A stretch of DNA of 64,000 nucleotides from Eustoma russellianum (GCA_036186865.1 AP025065.1:7769709-7833708), one strand, 5' to 3'; counted from the stretch's first letter, positions 11,470 to 23,697 are shown. Notes: a model not told the origin generated them from the sequence alone. A program made the numbers and translations.

Positions 11470-12647
11470 AGCATTGTTGGCGTTGTTTCAATATAATCTT
11501 CAGACGCAAAACCGTATTATCTTTGTGAACCACAAATATTAACAGTAGGGTAAATAAATAATAGAGTAAAAGATAAAATTATTAATTGGTGTAAGTTTGA
11601 ATTATCCAACAAAGATTTAAGTGGTGTCTTTAAAATATTTAAGAGTTTCTAATTAAACCAGTACCAGAATATTGAACAGTGGGAGTAACTTATTTTTCTA
11701 TATAAAACTTAAAGAGAAAAAACTCGTCATGTATTCTAGATTTTGATGCTACCCGTGCGGTAGGAAAAATAAAATATTTGTTCTTGAACTCTTCAGATTA
11801 TATTAAAAACATGGGACGTAACGCTTCAGACTTGCTTTAGGTTATCAATGGACCCGCTCCATCTAGTTGTTATACAAAATCTGTCACAAAGTCTCTTTAT
11901 GACATGCTTCATTTTCCAAATATGTCGCGAGTGTTATTCACCTACTTTATCAAACCATCAATCTTACCAATTGTTTTAAGACCAATTGTTTTAAGATCCA
12001 TCTTTATGGTCTTCGCACTAGATAAAAGACAAATGATAATTGTGTATAGAAAGGAACAAAATTCAATTTCAGACAAGTATTAGTTTTAGGTAACATATTC
12101 AAACTAGCAAGGTTTATATTAGACAAAGCATATAAATCTTAAAAAACGTGGCGACATGTGAGACTTTTATGGAGGAGCTGCGCATGCAACTATAAAGCCT
12201 TATGACTTTGACAAGTAGATAAAAAAGCAAATGACAAACGTATATAGAGGGGGTAAAAATAAAGAAAATATATTGATAACGTCTATTAAATTTCCCTGTT
12301 ATAATAAGAAGTGAAGAGGGTGGAAGTATAAATTCCACGTTATCTTAGGAAAAAACTAAAGAAAGCAAGTAAGGACTAAAAAGAGAAAATAAATTAAAAC
12401 AACAGGAAAAAGGAGGCATGATGAAAGAAAGGCAATTTTTTTTATAATGGAAATGAGCATTTTGGTCTATATATAGGATAGATTGTTTGAAATGTAAACA
12501 AAACCTCGCATATATTACTTCTGCTTTCAAACTTTTTCGTATAACATTTTTATATGTTATCGTTGTCATATATAACATTGTATTATGTGATGACTTTTAT
12601 CTCCTTGTATTCTTACATTTAGAATGTCATTTTGTTGTTTCAATCTC
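11470..12647. other. Intergenic AT-rich sequence with one satellite-like unit
   Basis: No credible gene is seen. About 12060-12320 resembles the repeat units at 61990-63500: phrases such as AAGGTTTATATTAGACAAAG, CATATAAATCTTA, CTTATGACTTTGACAAGTAG and GATAAAAAAGC occur in the same order. The remainder shows nothing recognisable. Confidence 0.6.
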
Positions 12648-12652
12648 GTATA

Positions 12653-13511
12653 TGTTAAGAAAATAGACACAAGAACAAAGAGTAGAAGTAATAATTTGTT
12701 GATGGCTTGAGGTGTGTATAAACAATATCCGTAAGAAATATTTGTCCCACTAGTCGCTACAGGGTTATAGACAAGTTTTCTCCTAGGATACAACAGCCAA
12801 CGAGTTTCCAACCTCAGCAATAAGGAAAGAAACCAAGTGAACTTTCAAACTTGAGAATGTTTGAGCAGGAAGAAGAATTTAGATTGCTAGAGTTTACTTG
12901 TTAGGATATCTTGAAATATGTTGCAATAGCCTTTTTATAGGTTCTTGAACATCACATCAGACGTTTCTAGCCGTTGCATGATGATCGGATATGTACCTTG
13001 GTGCAAAAGTTACAACTTTAGATAAAAAGTCACATCAGTTGAGTACATCGATTGATCGATGTGATTGATCGATGTGACATCGACCGATCGATATCGATGA
13101 TCGATGTTTCACAGAGAGTTTCAACTTTTCATCTGAACCAGATCGATTGATCGAAGTATTGATTGATGTCTCACAGTGTGCTCCAGGTTTTTCAACCAAG
13201 CTACTTCGATTGATCTTTGTATGGATCGAAGTCACATCGATTGATCCAAGTGATCGGTCTATGTTAGATAGTGTTCTTCAACTTTGCACTCAGGGTACAT
13301 TGATCGATCGAAGTCATCGATCTATATGACATCGATCGATCGATGTGATCGATCTATGTCCTACAGAATACTCAGCTTCATTTTCAAGCCACATGGATCT
13401 ATCCAACTTAGACATGAATCGATCCATGTCACGTACCAAACTATTCTTGCTTATTTAAATACCAATCCATCTTCATTCTTCTTCTCATTGCCTTTACAAA
13501 CTATTATAACA
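12653..13511 (-). repeat. TE2 3' LTR
   Basis: Minus-strand LTR TGTTATAATAG...CTTAACA. It contains an ATCGAT palindrome array at about 13044-13440 and a TATA box (TATAAAAA on the minus strand, 12932-12939) about 100 bp downstream in the sense direction. The adjacent polypurine tract reads GTGGGGGAT on the minus strand (13512-13520). Confidence 0.9.
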
Positions 13512-13898
13512 ATCCCCCACATACCTTGTAAAGCAACTTATGACATTTCATGCATCTAAGAAGTATCTTTCGATTTGAACCTCTTATGAGTATCATACTT
13601 CAAAGTTTTAACGAAATCTTGATAGTTTAAAAGCCTTGAATCAGATTTTTATGTACTAGAACCGGAAATATTATGCACATGAAACCACATTCTCCTTAGA
13701 AGTTCATCTTAAACTGCACTTTAACGCCTTGTGTTTCAATAGTATTTATGAACATTTCAAGATCATTGCTTGTCGAAGCGGCACCACTTCCCATGTTCAT
13801 ATAGGTGAAGATTAAGATAGTTCCTCTTAATCCTTCATTAAGAGTGCTTTAACATTCACCCTCATTTAACAGTAATATCTGAATTCTTTAAAGATCAA

Positions 13899-14025
13899 TA
13901 CAACGCGGGTTGATTCTTTAAAGATCAAACTTAGTGCTTTAATCCCTCACTTTGTGACTTGTACAGCGCAGGTTGATTCTTTAAAGATCAAACTTAGTGC
14001 TTTAATCCCTCACTTTGTGACTTGT
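13899..14025. repeat. Tandem duplication, 63-bp period, in TE2 3' region
   Basis: Two near-identical copies (13899-13962 and 13963-14025) share GGTTGATTCTTTAAAGATCA followed by the AACTTAGTGC and CCCTCACTTTGTG phrases. They lie in the untranslated 3' part of TE2, between RNase H and the 3' LTR. Confidence 0.9.
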
Positions 14026-14090
14026 TGTTACCCATTGAACCTTTGACTAGTGGTATGCTAGGAAAGATTGGATTTCCACCACAAGTGAAC

Positions 14091-14645
14091 TTATCCAATA
14101 CGTCTCAATCTCATCCCTAAAGATATACTTTGTACCAAGTCTTTTGAAATACTCTTTGTCAACAGATCCGCTAGGTTATTACAAGATTTGACGTATGTAA
14201 TGGCCATTACACCATCTGTTAATTGCCTTACATAATTATGCATAAGGCTAACATGTCTAGATTTCCCGTTACATATTTTTCTATAAGCTCTAAACATCGT
14301 TGCTTGGCTATCACAGTATAAGAAAATGGTTGGCATGGGTTGTGGCCACAACTCTATATCCAATAATAAATTTCTCAGCCATTCCACTTCCTTACATGCA
14401 GATCCCAATGCTATGAATTCGGATTTTATTGTAGAATGAGTTATGCTTGTCTGTTTCTTTGAAGCACAAGAAACCGCACCACCACCCAATGTAAACATCC
14501 ATCCCGTAGTAAATTTGTTATCACCAACACTAGTTATCCAACTAGCATCAGTATGACCTTCCAATACGGAGAGTAAACTATTATAATACAACCCGTAATT
14601 CATAATTCGTTTCAAGTACCCCAAGTACATCTGATTGTCTTCCAA
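14091..14645 (-). pseudogene. TE2 RNase H
   Basis: This encodes the Copia RNase H: GHTDASWITSVGDNKFTTG (catalytic Asp), TIKSEFIALGSACKEVEWL (catalytic Glu) and YCDSQATMF (Asp), ending NNLADLLTKSISKDLV. This is the best preserved domain of TE2. A gap near 14650-14960 separates it from RT in another frame. Confidence 0.88.
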
Positions 14646-14969
14646 TGGTCCATACTAGGATTATTAGTATACCTTGATAATTTGCTCACCTCAAAGGAAT
14701 ATTCGGTCTAGTGCAATATGTAGCATACATTAAACTACCAATTGCACTAGCATACTAAAGTTGAGCAACCGCTCTACCGGTATGTCCATTCAATTTTTAT
14801 GAGGCATCATACGGTGTGTTTGCTTCTTTAATCTCCAAGTGATTGAACTTATTCAACACTTTACCAATATAATGAGATTGACAAAGAGGAAAACCCCCAC
14901 TATGTTTGGACACTTTTATTCCTAAGATAGCATCTACCTCACCCAAATCTTTCATTTGGAATTGTGAAG

Positions 14970-15841
14970 TTAAATATTATTTTTAATTTCATTTACCCCT
15001 TCCTTATTAGTGCTAATAATCAGCATGTCATCTACGTACAAACAAATAGTGACACCATATTTGTTCGTAAACATGGAATATACACACTTATCCGTACTAT
15101 TATTCGGGAAACCATTCTTTAAAATGGTAGTGTCAAAATTTTCATGCCATTGTTTCGGCGCTTGTTTAAATCCGTATAATGACCTTGCCAATTTGCACAC
15201 TTTGTGCTCATTACCCGGTAGAGCAAAACTTTCTGGTTGTTCCATATAGACTTCTTCGTCTAAATCACCATTGAGAAATGCATTCTTAACATCCATTTGA
15301 TGAATAAACAAATTATTTATGGATGCTAATGCTATCAACACTCTAGTGGATGTTATTCTTGCAACCGGAGCATATGTATCAAATAGTCTATCTCTTCTCT
15401 TTGTCTAAAGCCTTTGGCTACTAATCTAGCCGTGAAAGTTTGAATTGAGCCATCCGTATTGTATTTTCTTCTAAGCATCCATTTACATCAAATTGTTTTG
15501 AAACTTGGAGGCAAATCGGTGAGAATCCACGTATTGTTAGACAATAACAAATTCATCTCATCATCAATTGCTTCCTTTCAAAAAGATGCATCTCTCGATT
15601 GCACCGCCTCTTTATAGGATTTAGGATCATCCTCTACACTTAGTGTAATTGGTGTTTGATTAAATACCTTTGTCCTATTAACTTCAACTAAGAAAGTAAT
15701 GGATTGTGAAGAAATGATATCAAGACGTAAATTCTTTTCCTTTCTAGCTCGTTGACTTCTCCTAACCTTATTTGGAGAATCTTGATTTTGATCATCGCTA
15801 GAAGGATCATTGAAAAAATCTCCAATTATCGGTTCGTTCAA
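14970..15841 (-). pseudogene. TE2 reverse transcriptase
   Basis: 15841-15578 is the linker rich in Arg-Ser before RT. 15341-14970 contains DVKNAFLNGDLDEEVYMEQP, SLYGFKQAPKQWHENFD and the catalytic YVDDMLIIS. The N-terminal RT (about 15350-15575) is out of frame. The YVDD box is intact although the polyprotein is broken. Confidence 0.88.
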
Positions 15842-16289
15842 ATTTACACTTGTTAAATCTTGATTTGAATATGTTCTTCAGAATTTATTCTCAAGAAGTT
15901 CAACATCCCTAGATTCAACAACAACATTGGATTCTATGCCTAGAATCCTATATGCTTTAGAGTTTTCAGCATATCCAATAAAAACACCTTTGAGAGCTCT
16001 TGTCCCAACTTAGTTCTTTTTGGATACGGAACTCTATAATAGGCTAGATAGTCCCAAACTCTAAGATAACTTAAATTTGGTCTTCTTTTCTTTCATATCT
16101 CATATGGAGAAACCTTAAACTTTTTAGAGGCAAGCCATTAATAAGGGTCCCCTGCAAATTCTTTGGCAAGCCAGAGTTTATTAACATTGTATTTAGCATG
16201 TCAACTAAACTCCAACTCTTTCTTTTAGCCAAAACATTTTGTTGGGATGTATAAGGTGCACTTTTCTAGTGTATGACACCATTCTCCTC

Positions 16290-16821
16290 ACAGAATTAAT
16301 TAAATTCAAGATGGAAGTATTCACCACCACGATCACTTCTTAGAACTTTGATTTTCAATCCCAATTGATTTTCAACTTCCATTTTGTAAACTTTGAACAT
16401 GTCAAAAGCTTCATCATTATGCCTTAGAAAATATACATGTGTATATCTGGAGGCATCATCAATGAGAGTAATGAAATATCGATTTCTACCTCGGGTCAAA
16501 ACACCATTCAATTCGCAAATAGCATAATGAACAAGTTCTAAGAGTTCTGTTTTTTCTTTCCGCTTTCGGAAATGGTTTCTTTGTCATATTCGCTTGTTTG
16601 CAAATCTCACATGTTCTTTCATTTTCATCTTTACACGAAATTAAGGCATGCTTAGACATAAATTTAATGGTCGCATTACTAACATGTGTAATTCTATCAT
16701 GCCACAATGAAAGAAAAGAATCAACAGAGTAAACACCAGCAGGAGGAGTTTTATTGATACTCAATAAAAACGTCCCGTCGCAAAAATAACCCTTGCCGAA
16801 AAAGATCCCCTTCTTGGACAT
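16290..16821 (-). pseudogene. TE2 integrase N-terminal region and core
   Basis: 16821-16540 encodes the gag_pre-integrase zinc-binding region (H...H...CEICKQANM). 16511-16296 encodes the start of the catalytic core (YFITLIDDASRYTHVYFL, then VLRSDRGGEYF). The two pieces are in different frames. The third catalytic residue region lies in the decayed stretch near 16100-16290. Confidence 0.8.
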
Positions 16822-16867
16822 TATAATTTTGCCCCCTCCATTACAATCTTGAACCCTCTTTTATAGA

Positions 16868-17100
16868 CTAAGTTTGCAGAAACACGATTTTTAGAAATCT
16901 GGGTACATGTAGAACATTGACTAGTAACAACTTCATTTCAGAAGTAAAGTCTAACTCTACGCTACTTTTATCCAAGACTTTTGTGGCGCTACGGTTTCCC
17001 ATTAGAACTTGTTGGCTATTATCCACAACTAGATAGGTCTTGAAAAGATTCCTATTGTTGCATACGTGTACAGTTGCACCCAATCAAACCACCAGTCCTT
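16868..17100 (-). pseudogene. TE2 protease region, active site disrupted
   Basis: Sequence around 17083 matches the Copia aspartic protease start (WWFD...GATVHVCNNRNLF). The codons that should read Asp-Ser-Gly-Ala-Thr carry a one-base deletion, so the frame shifts exactly within the active-site motif. Downstream, VLHVPRF is recognisable. Confidence 0.72.
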
Positions 17101-17219
17101 TGTGATTTCGTTTGTAGCCATATGCAGCTCGGTTACCATGCCAACATGCAATTCGAAGACCATTGCAACCAATTGGTCGGTTCCAATGTCTAGTTGCATT
17201 GTTGACATTTTGGGAACTA

Positions 17220-18041
17220 CTACCCTGTTTTTGCTTCTTTCGAAACCAACAATCCTTTTTGAGGTGTCCCTTTCTTGCCACAATTATAACATCTCTTTTC
17301 TTTCTTGGAACTTTTTGTCTTGTCTATGGATTCAGAAGACTCGAAGTTCTTCCTTTTGTTTCCAGCCCAACTCCTTATTTTCCCTTTGACATAATGCACT
17401 CTAGGTGCATCATTAGAAACATGTCTTTTGAAGAGACTTCTAGTCTCCTCTTCAACTCTCAAATGTTTCTAAAGTTTCTCAAGAGAAAAGGATTCAGTTG
17501 AGTGTAGTAATTTCTTCCTGTAGTAATTCCAACTAGGAGGAAGCTTCGCGATTATCCCTTCTACTTGCAATGCATCAAAAATTTCCACACCCAACTCCTT
17601 GAGTATGGAAACAATGACCTGTAACTCATGCACTTGGTCCATGATTAAAAATTTTTGAATCATCTAAAAATTAAAATACTTCATCACCTGGAATTTGTCC
17701 ATGCCTTGTTTTTCATTGTTGTATTTGAACTCCAAGGCACTCCATATCTCTTTTGGTGATGATGTAGCAGTGAACAGATCGTAAATACGATCTGAAAGAT
17801 TGTTGAGGATGTGTCCCCGACACAGCACCCCATCCTCTTGTCTATTCCTCCAGATGGCTTTCACCTCCTTGGAGTCCTCTTCATATGGGGTTGGTAATTC
17901 CTTCAGTTTTGGGTCGAAATAGTACCCAATTTTTAAAGCTGTCAGCAACAACATCATCTTGTCCTTCCACTGCAGGAAATTTGTGCCATCAAATCGATCT
18001 AACTTTATGCTCTCTTGATTCAGAAACGTCTTTGAATCCAT
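17220..18041 (-). pseudogene. TE2 gag with zinc knuckle
   Basis: The ATG at 18041 opens MDSKTFLNQESIKLDRFDG, a typical Copia gag start with the following FLQWKDKMMLLL segment. A stop follows at about 17664, then the frame continues to 17469 and on to about 17220. The knuckle CYNCGKKGH-LKKDC is split by a frameshift between its second Cys and His. The ATG is only 21 nt from the LTR end. Confidence 0.82.
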
Positions 18042-18062
18042 CTCTCAAATATTCCTTACGAT

Positions 18063-18895
18063 TGTTAAGAAAATGGACACAAGAACAAAGAGTAAAAGTA
18101 GTAATTTGTTGATGTCTTGAGGTGTGTATAACACTATCCGTAAATATTTGCCCCCACTAGTTGCTGTAGGGTTATAGTCAAGTTTTCTCCTAGGATACAA
18201 CAGCCAACCGTAAATATTTGCCCCCACAAGTTGCTGCAGGGTTATAGGCAAGTTTTCTCCTATGATACAACAGCCAACAAGTTTCTAACCTCAGCAATAA
18301 GGAAAGAAACCAAATGAACTTTCAAACTTGAGAATGTTTGAGTAGGAAGAAGACTTAGATTGCTAGAGTTAACTTGTTGTTAGGATATCTGGAAACGTGT
18401 TGCAATAGAATTTTTATAGGCTCTTGAACATCACATCAGACGTTTCTAGCCATTGCATGGTGATTGGGTATGTCCCTTGGTGCAAAAGTTGCAACATTAG
18501 ATGAAAAGTCACATCTGTTGAGCACATCGATCGGTCGATGTGACAATCGATCGATGTCTCAAAGAGAGCTCCAACTTTTCATCTGAGCCGCATCGATTGA
18601 TCGATGTCTCACAGTGTGCTCCAGGTTTTTCAACCAAGCTACTTCGATCGATCTATGTTGGACATTGTTCTTCAACTTTGCACTCATGGTACATCGATCG
18701 ATCGAAGTCATCGATCTATGTGACATCGATCGATCACATAGATCCAACAGAATACTCAACTTCATTTTCAAGCCACATGCATCTATCCAACTTAGACATG
18801 AATCGATCTATGTTGCATGTCAAGCTATTCTTGTTTATTTAAACATCAATCCACCTTCATTCTTCTTCTCATTGCCTCTACAAACTATTATAATG
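18063..18895 (-). repeat. TE2 5' LTR
   Basis: 833 bp, homologous to 12653-13511. It carries an ATCGAT array at about 18525-18815 and a TATA box at 18411-18418. A segment containing CCGTAAATATTTGCCCCCAC and CAAGTTTTCTCCTA is duplicated in tandem near 18136-18275 and is single in the other LTR. The array here is shorter than in the 3' LTR. Confidence 0.9.
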
Positions 18896-18978
18896 GTATA
18901 TTTCTTGTGTCCTATTTATATGTCATGATCTTACAACAATTGTGGAACATGACTGGTCCTTTTGTGCTAGAAAACCAC

Positions 18979-19735
18979 CCTGTGTTGTAATCTTTTTGTC
19001 CTAGAAGATCCGTTTGTTCATGTATTATGCATGTGGATATACGTTTGAGGGCAGAAGGGAAAGTACAATAGTAAAGAAAATCCCAAGAGACCCTTACTCA
19101 GCCATACAAGTGAAAATATACGAAGGTCCACAAGTGGACATACATGCTCTGCATTCATTAAAAGTCAACGTCAAGTTACATATTCACACTGCTAACTACA
19201 TTGTATGGCATAGACACAGATTTAAACATGAATAACACTATTAATAATTAATTCTGAAATCGTAGATAATTACGAACATTTCAAACAAAATGCATAACCT
19301 CTGCTACTATAAATACCTCATATACTATGAAGAAAGATATCACATCTCTTTTCATCTTATTCTACTCATCTCCTCTACTAGAGCTAAGGCGAGGGATGTA
19401 GTGTTTGAACCAAGGAACCACGTCTCTCGCCTTAAAATTTGGCTTCTTGCAGGTCCATTCAAAGAATTTTTTTTATATATCATGTATTTTTCTATTTCTT
19501 TCTGATTCCAAATCTGACCATTTTATGGCAGATAAGGAATTAAGACGGTATGGGTGGGAATCTAGGTAAAAGTGGAAGAAATTTAGGCAGAGTTTATTTG
19601 TATTGAAGGAGTCCATTTCAATGAGCTCCTTGTTACTAGGAAATATCACATGTATTGCAGCTTTTGTTTGGTTTCTTTGTAATCTCAAGAGACAAAAAGG
19701 GCTGGTTTATTTGAAGACAAAAAGGGTTGTTTTAT

Positions 19736-19787
<52 letters not shown>

Positions 19788-20300
19788 GTATGTGTGTGTG
19801 TGTGTATATATATATGCGTCATTTTAGAAGAATAATTTTGTTTCTTATAGTTTGTTATCTTAGAATGCCAATGTAGTATGTACTATATTTTTAATTTTCT
19901 CATCTCACCATATTTAATTAATGACGATTTTTGCTTTTTTCTGAATTAGTCAATCATTTAGAATTCCATTAGTATGCAAGAGATATTAAAGGGGACATAC
20001 GTAGTGAGAGGAGAAGCATTAAAAAAGAAAGGTAGAAGAAGCATTAAAATGACTTATCTGCTTAAATTTATGGCGTATGCAATGAAGAAAATTATTTATA
20101 ATTGTTTTATATATCTACCTTACCAAAAGAAAAAAAAACGTTGATCCAATGCTTCAGGTCATATTGTAGTTGGCATACTTAAATTACTTTAGGTTAACAG
20201 TCCATGCATTAGACATGGCCAAGATTCGAGTGCAATGTTTTGGGATGATAAACACAAAAGAAATAATAAAAGCTTTTGGGATCAGTATCTTTAAGCATAA
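18979..20300. repeat. Copy A of a host tandem duplication
   Basis: Starting at TGTTGTAATCTTTTTGTCC, this segment is matched in order by 20850-21024, then 30688-33056, then 42398 to about 42510. Shared phrases include CATGTATTATGCATGTGGAT, TCATTAAAAGTCAACGTCA, GTGTTTGAACCAAG, TTTCTATTTCTTTCTGATTC and TTACTTTAGGTTAAC. Copy A contains none of the LTR elements and serves as an empty-site control for the insertions in copy B. A promoter-like CTATAAATACCTC near 19308 precedes a CT-rich stretch, but no gene could be recognised. Copy A lacks about 100 bp present in copy B near 31010-31150. Confidence 0.82.
19741..19816. repeat. (TA)n/(TG)n compound microsatellite
   Basis: A TA tract passing into TATG and TG repeats and back to TA, in copy A of the host duplication. 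The homologous site in copy B holds a longer compound tract plus an inserted repeat. Confidence 0.95.
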
Positions 20301-20849
20301 AAGTTATTTTTGAAACAATAGTTTTTATGAACTACTAAATTTTTATAGTAAGTTAGACGCTTACCCATCACACTACATTGATCACAATATTATTGCTTAT
20401 ATGAAAAGAGGTTAAAATGGAATAGTGCGTCATGTCTTTTTTGGGATATAAAAGTTCCTTTAAAGTTTAAATAGAAGTTTTACAGTACGATATAAGGCTC
20501 ACACTGTTGTACGTGTCTGAATATTAGACAGTCAATTATGATAATGAACAAATAATATGAGTGGTGGAAATGAGAAAGTAAAGATAGATGCGTGGACGTA
20601 CAAAGAAGAACAAACAAGAAATGAACATATAAGGAGAATAGTTGGGTGTCTCCTATAGATGAAATGATGAGAAAGTCAAGGTTGAGATGTATAGACGTGT
20701 ATAAAGGTGTGCTACATATCAGATGCACGGCAGGACACCTTTATACACGGCAAAATAATACTCAACCACCAGTTTAAAGCAATATCATGGTAATTTGATT
20801 ATGATTCATTGTCATGCATATCAAATCAAAAACTAAAATAACTCCAACA
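20301..20849. other. Host spacer between copies A and B
   Basis: AT-rich sequence with no credible gene. It contains a perfect 15-bp inverted repeat at 20696-20749, listed separately. Confidence 0.6.
20696..20749. repeat. 15-bp perfect inverted repeat with 24-nt loop
   Basis: CGTGTATAAAGGTGT at 20696-20710 is the exact reverse complement of ACACCTTTATACACG at 20735-20749. The stem is too short for a typical plant microRNA precursor. It may be a relic of a small inverted-repeat element. Confidence 0.7.
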
Positions 20850-21024
20850 CCCCGTATTGTAATCTTTTTGTCCTACAAGATCCATTTGTCATGTATTATG
20901 CATGTGGATATATGTTTGAGGACAAAAGGGGAAGTAAAATAGTAAAGAAAATTAATTGATCCCAAGGGATCCTTACTCAGCCATACCAGAGAAAATATAA
21001 AAAGGTCCACAATTAGACATCCAT
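20850..21024. repeat. Copy B of host duplication, first part
   Basis: Homologous to about 18979-19150 of copy A and interrupted after TCCAT (21020-21024) by TE3. The sequence resumes at 30688. Confidence 0.82.
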
Positions 21025-23438
21025 TGATACGAACCGGGAAAAAAAAAGAAATAAAATGAATAAAATAAATAATAGTAAAAATTAATTAGAATGAAATAAA
21101 TAAAAAAAATATAATCACGTGGGTGTGTGCTGTGAGTGGCCGAAATTGAGGGGATAAGGAGGTGGGATTTAAATTGTTGAATTAGTTTGGAAAAAAAGGG
21201 GGGATAATAAGGAAATAAATTTTGATTTACCTAAATCTAATCTTAATTTCCCTAATAGTGCTTAAATGAAAAGGGGATTTAAACCCAACCATCTTATGCG
21301 GCAGAACATTGGAAAGTAACGAAAAAAAGAGGAAACGGCAAGAGAGGGAGGAGGGCAGCGGGTGAAGGAAGAAGAAAAAAGGAAAAGCAAGCAAAATCAT
21401 CTCAACCCATTCATCTTTATTTGCGTGGTAGTCTAAGTTGTCTGCAATCGAGGTAGGTTCCCTTTTCCTCCTCCAATTGGTACAAATTCAAGCATGTTTT
21501 GGTGATATCCTATGTGTTTTTGTTGCTGTAATTGTTGAATTTCATAGCATATTGTTTCAATCTGTGAAAAGCATGAGCTTTGATTACTGTAGAATGCATT
21601 TGATGACTGTGGAATGCGTATACTGTTTTGTGTGGATTGAATTTGATTTTAGGGAAAATTTTGATAATCAAAATAGTAAGAATTTGATTTAGGAAAAAAT
21701 TTGATAATCAAAATGGTCAAACTGATAGTAAGATTAGGATTTTTCATTTTGTTTTGGCCTTAGAATAGGTTTCCATAGACTGGAAATAGGCGAAAATGTA
21801 AATCGGGATCGAAAAAGGCCACCGGAGGCGGCCGGAGCGCCTCACGCGCCGCCTGGAGGAGCCGCGCGTGGCTCCACGCGCGCGCAGGGTGGGTCACGCG
21901 CCTCCTGAACACTCAGCGGTTAATGGATTGATTTTTAAAAAAAAATTTAATATAGGGCCGGCCTGCAGTCAGAGCAGACCAGACCAGCCCCTTAATGGGC
22001 CGCAGGCTGGCTGCTGCAAGACCAGCCCAAAATCGCAGGGTTATAAAAAAAAGAAGGGGGAAGGCTGGTAGCGGACCGGGCCGGATGGCCAGCGGACCGG
22101 GCCAGACATCAGCCGGTCCAATAACTTATGAAATAAAAAAAAGGGGGTTAATGGATAACAGGCCGGACCTAGAGGGCCGGCCTGCTGGCGGACGCGGACC
22201 ATGGCTGCCGAAAGGGGCCAGCCCATTTACTAGATGATTGTTTATTTTATTTACCATAATTATGGAAATTCTATAATTGTTAATTTAATTAATTTAAAAT
22301 GGTAATTAATTATAGAAAAATATAAATAAATATCAGAAAATTATAAATAAATTTCAGAAATTATAAATGATGAAACTAAGTTATTTTAATTAAATTTCGG
22401 TAATTGTGATAATTTAGCTAATTTAGATAATTAGGAAATAAATAGAAATAAATAGGAGAAAATTAAGGAAAAATATGGAAAAGACCGATGAGTGTATACG
22501 AACAGTGAAAAAATGGATGTGACGCCGAACAACGTTGAATCAGTATTCGGATCATAAGTGAACCTAGAATTGAGTGCCGGAGGATGGTGAAGATGGGCCA
22601 GGGGCCTCAGACGTTTCTGTTTTTGCATTCATGGCACGTGCACTACATTGATGGCAGGTCGTGATGTACGGGTCACAGGCGCTCAGGATGGTGTACGGTG
22701 GCGGGGCCACGACACTCAGGATGGTGTGCGGTGGCGCGGCCACGCACACTTAGTATGGTGACTGTGGGGTGTACGACCTGCAGCCACTCAGTAGGACCCG
22801 GGTTCATGCATTGCACGGATAGATATCGGCATTCTGTGTGACATGACTTTGTTGCGTGTGACATGCATATTGGGACATGCATCACGTTGTTGCGCATATT
22901 TTACTTAGAATGCTTTACCTTTCCGTATTCTTTCATATGCTTATGTGATATCATGTTTTATGTGCTATGTGTCATATCATTATTGGATGCTTGCCTTGTA
23001 CTACTTGGAGGCAGGTGCCTACTGAGTGATTTTCCTGTCACTCACCCCTACTCTCCCCCCCCTCCAGGTGAGCAGGTAGGGGACTTCGATTATCTCTTTG
23101 TTGAGGACGGGGCTGACACGGTGGAGTGGGCAGATTGATGGCCGCACCTAGGACAGGGGACAACCTTGCGGATATTTGCTATTATTTTATTGGGATTTCA
23201 TTAGTCACTACCCTAATTAGACGGTTGGCACATTGATGTATTGTTAGTACTGGTTTAGTGTTTTATTGAGATATTTCCTTTCATTTATAGAATTAATGAA
23301 TGGTATTTCTTTCCGCGCGAAAAATTTCTACGTCTTTTTGGGATATGTTGGAAACTGATTCGACGCTTTGTATTCTCGTTAGTGAGATACGGCGGGCGTA
23401 CTGTTCCCGATGCTAGGGTTCGGGAGCGAGGCGCTACA
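21025..23438 (+). repeat. TE3 5' LTR
   Basis: 2414 bp. AT-rich ends frame a GC-rich central block (about 21800-22220) with repeated GGACCGGGCCGGATGGCCAG-like phrases, and a 33-bp period repeat (CTCAGGATGGTGT/GCGGTGGCG, about 22670-22770). No ATCGAT array is present. It includes about 260 bp (21617-21875) missing from the 3' LTR. Confidence 0.93.
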
Positions 23439-23440
23439 GG

Positions 23441-23453
23441 TAGTATCAGAGCC
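23441..23453 (+). other. TE3 primer binding site (initiator Met tRNA, one mismatch)
   Basis: TAGTATCAGAGCC lies three bases after the LTR end. It differs from the standard TGGTATCAGAGCC at one base (G to A). Confidence 0.85.
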
Positions 23454-23697
23454 GAGGCTTCAGATCCGCCTCGGAAACGCAGGATTAACTAGATCACCTA
23501 GACATAAGTTATGATCTTTTCCTAGAAACGATAAGTATACCCCTAATAAATAAAGTAGACCTAAGTTATGATCGGGTTAAGGGATGTGTGTGCCGATGGA
23601 GAGCTTTCCTTGTTAATTACCGCTTTACCCCGTGATCAACTAATTACTTTATTTTTTGACTAACCTACGTACTTTTATGAACTCGAACTTTAGGAAA

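Larger units (their letters stand above)
12653..18895 (-). mobile_element. TE2: Ty1/Copia LTR retrotransposon, minus strand
   Basis: 6243 bp with target duplication GTATA at 12648-12652 and 18896-18900. The LTRs are 859 bp (12653-13511) and 833 bp (18063-18895). Gag, protease, integrase, RT and RNase H can be followed in the order typical of Copia, with a polypurine tract next to the 3' LTR. Stops and frameshifts interrupt every domain. The outer terminus of the 5' LTR is CATTATAATAG on the minus strand instead of TGTTATAATAG, so the TG end was lost after insertion. No initiator-Met primer site follows the 5' LTR. Confidence 0.9.

Noticed and set aside
19290..19505. TATA-like motif and CT-rich 5' UTR in the host duplication as a gene start
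   Set aside because: Both copies have it, but no conserved coding exon follows, so only a promoter-like remnant can be mentioned.
21995..22237. GC-rich ORFs in the TE3 LTR (also 29252-29515)
   Set aside because: They come from repeated GGACCGGGCC-type DNA in the LTR, differ between the two LTRs by frameshifts, and have no conserved domain.
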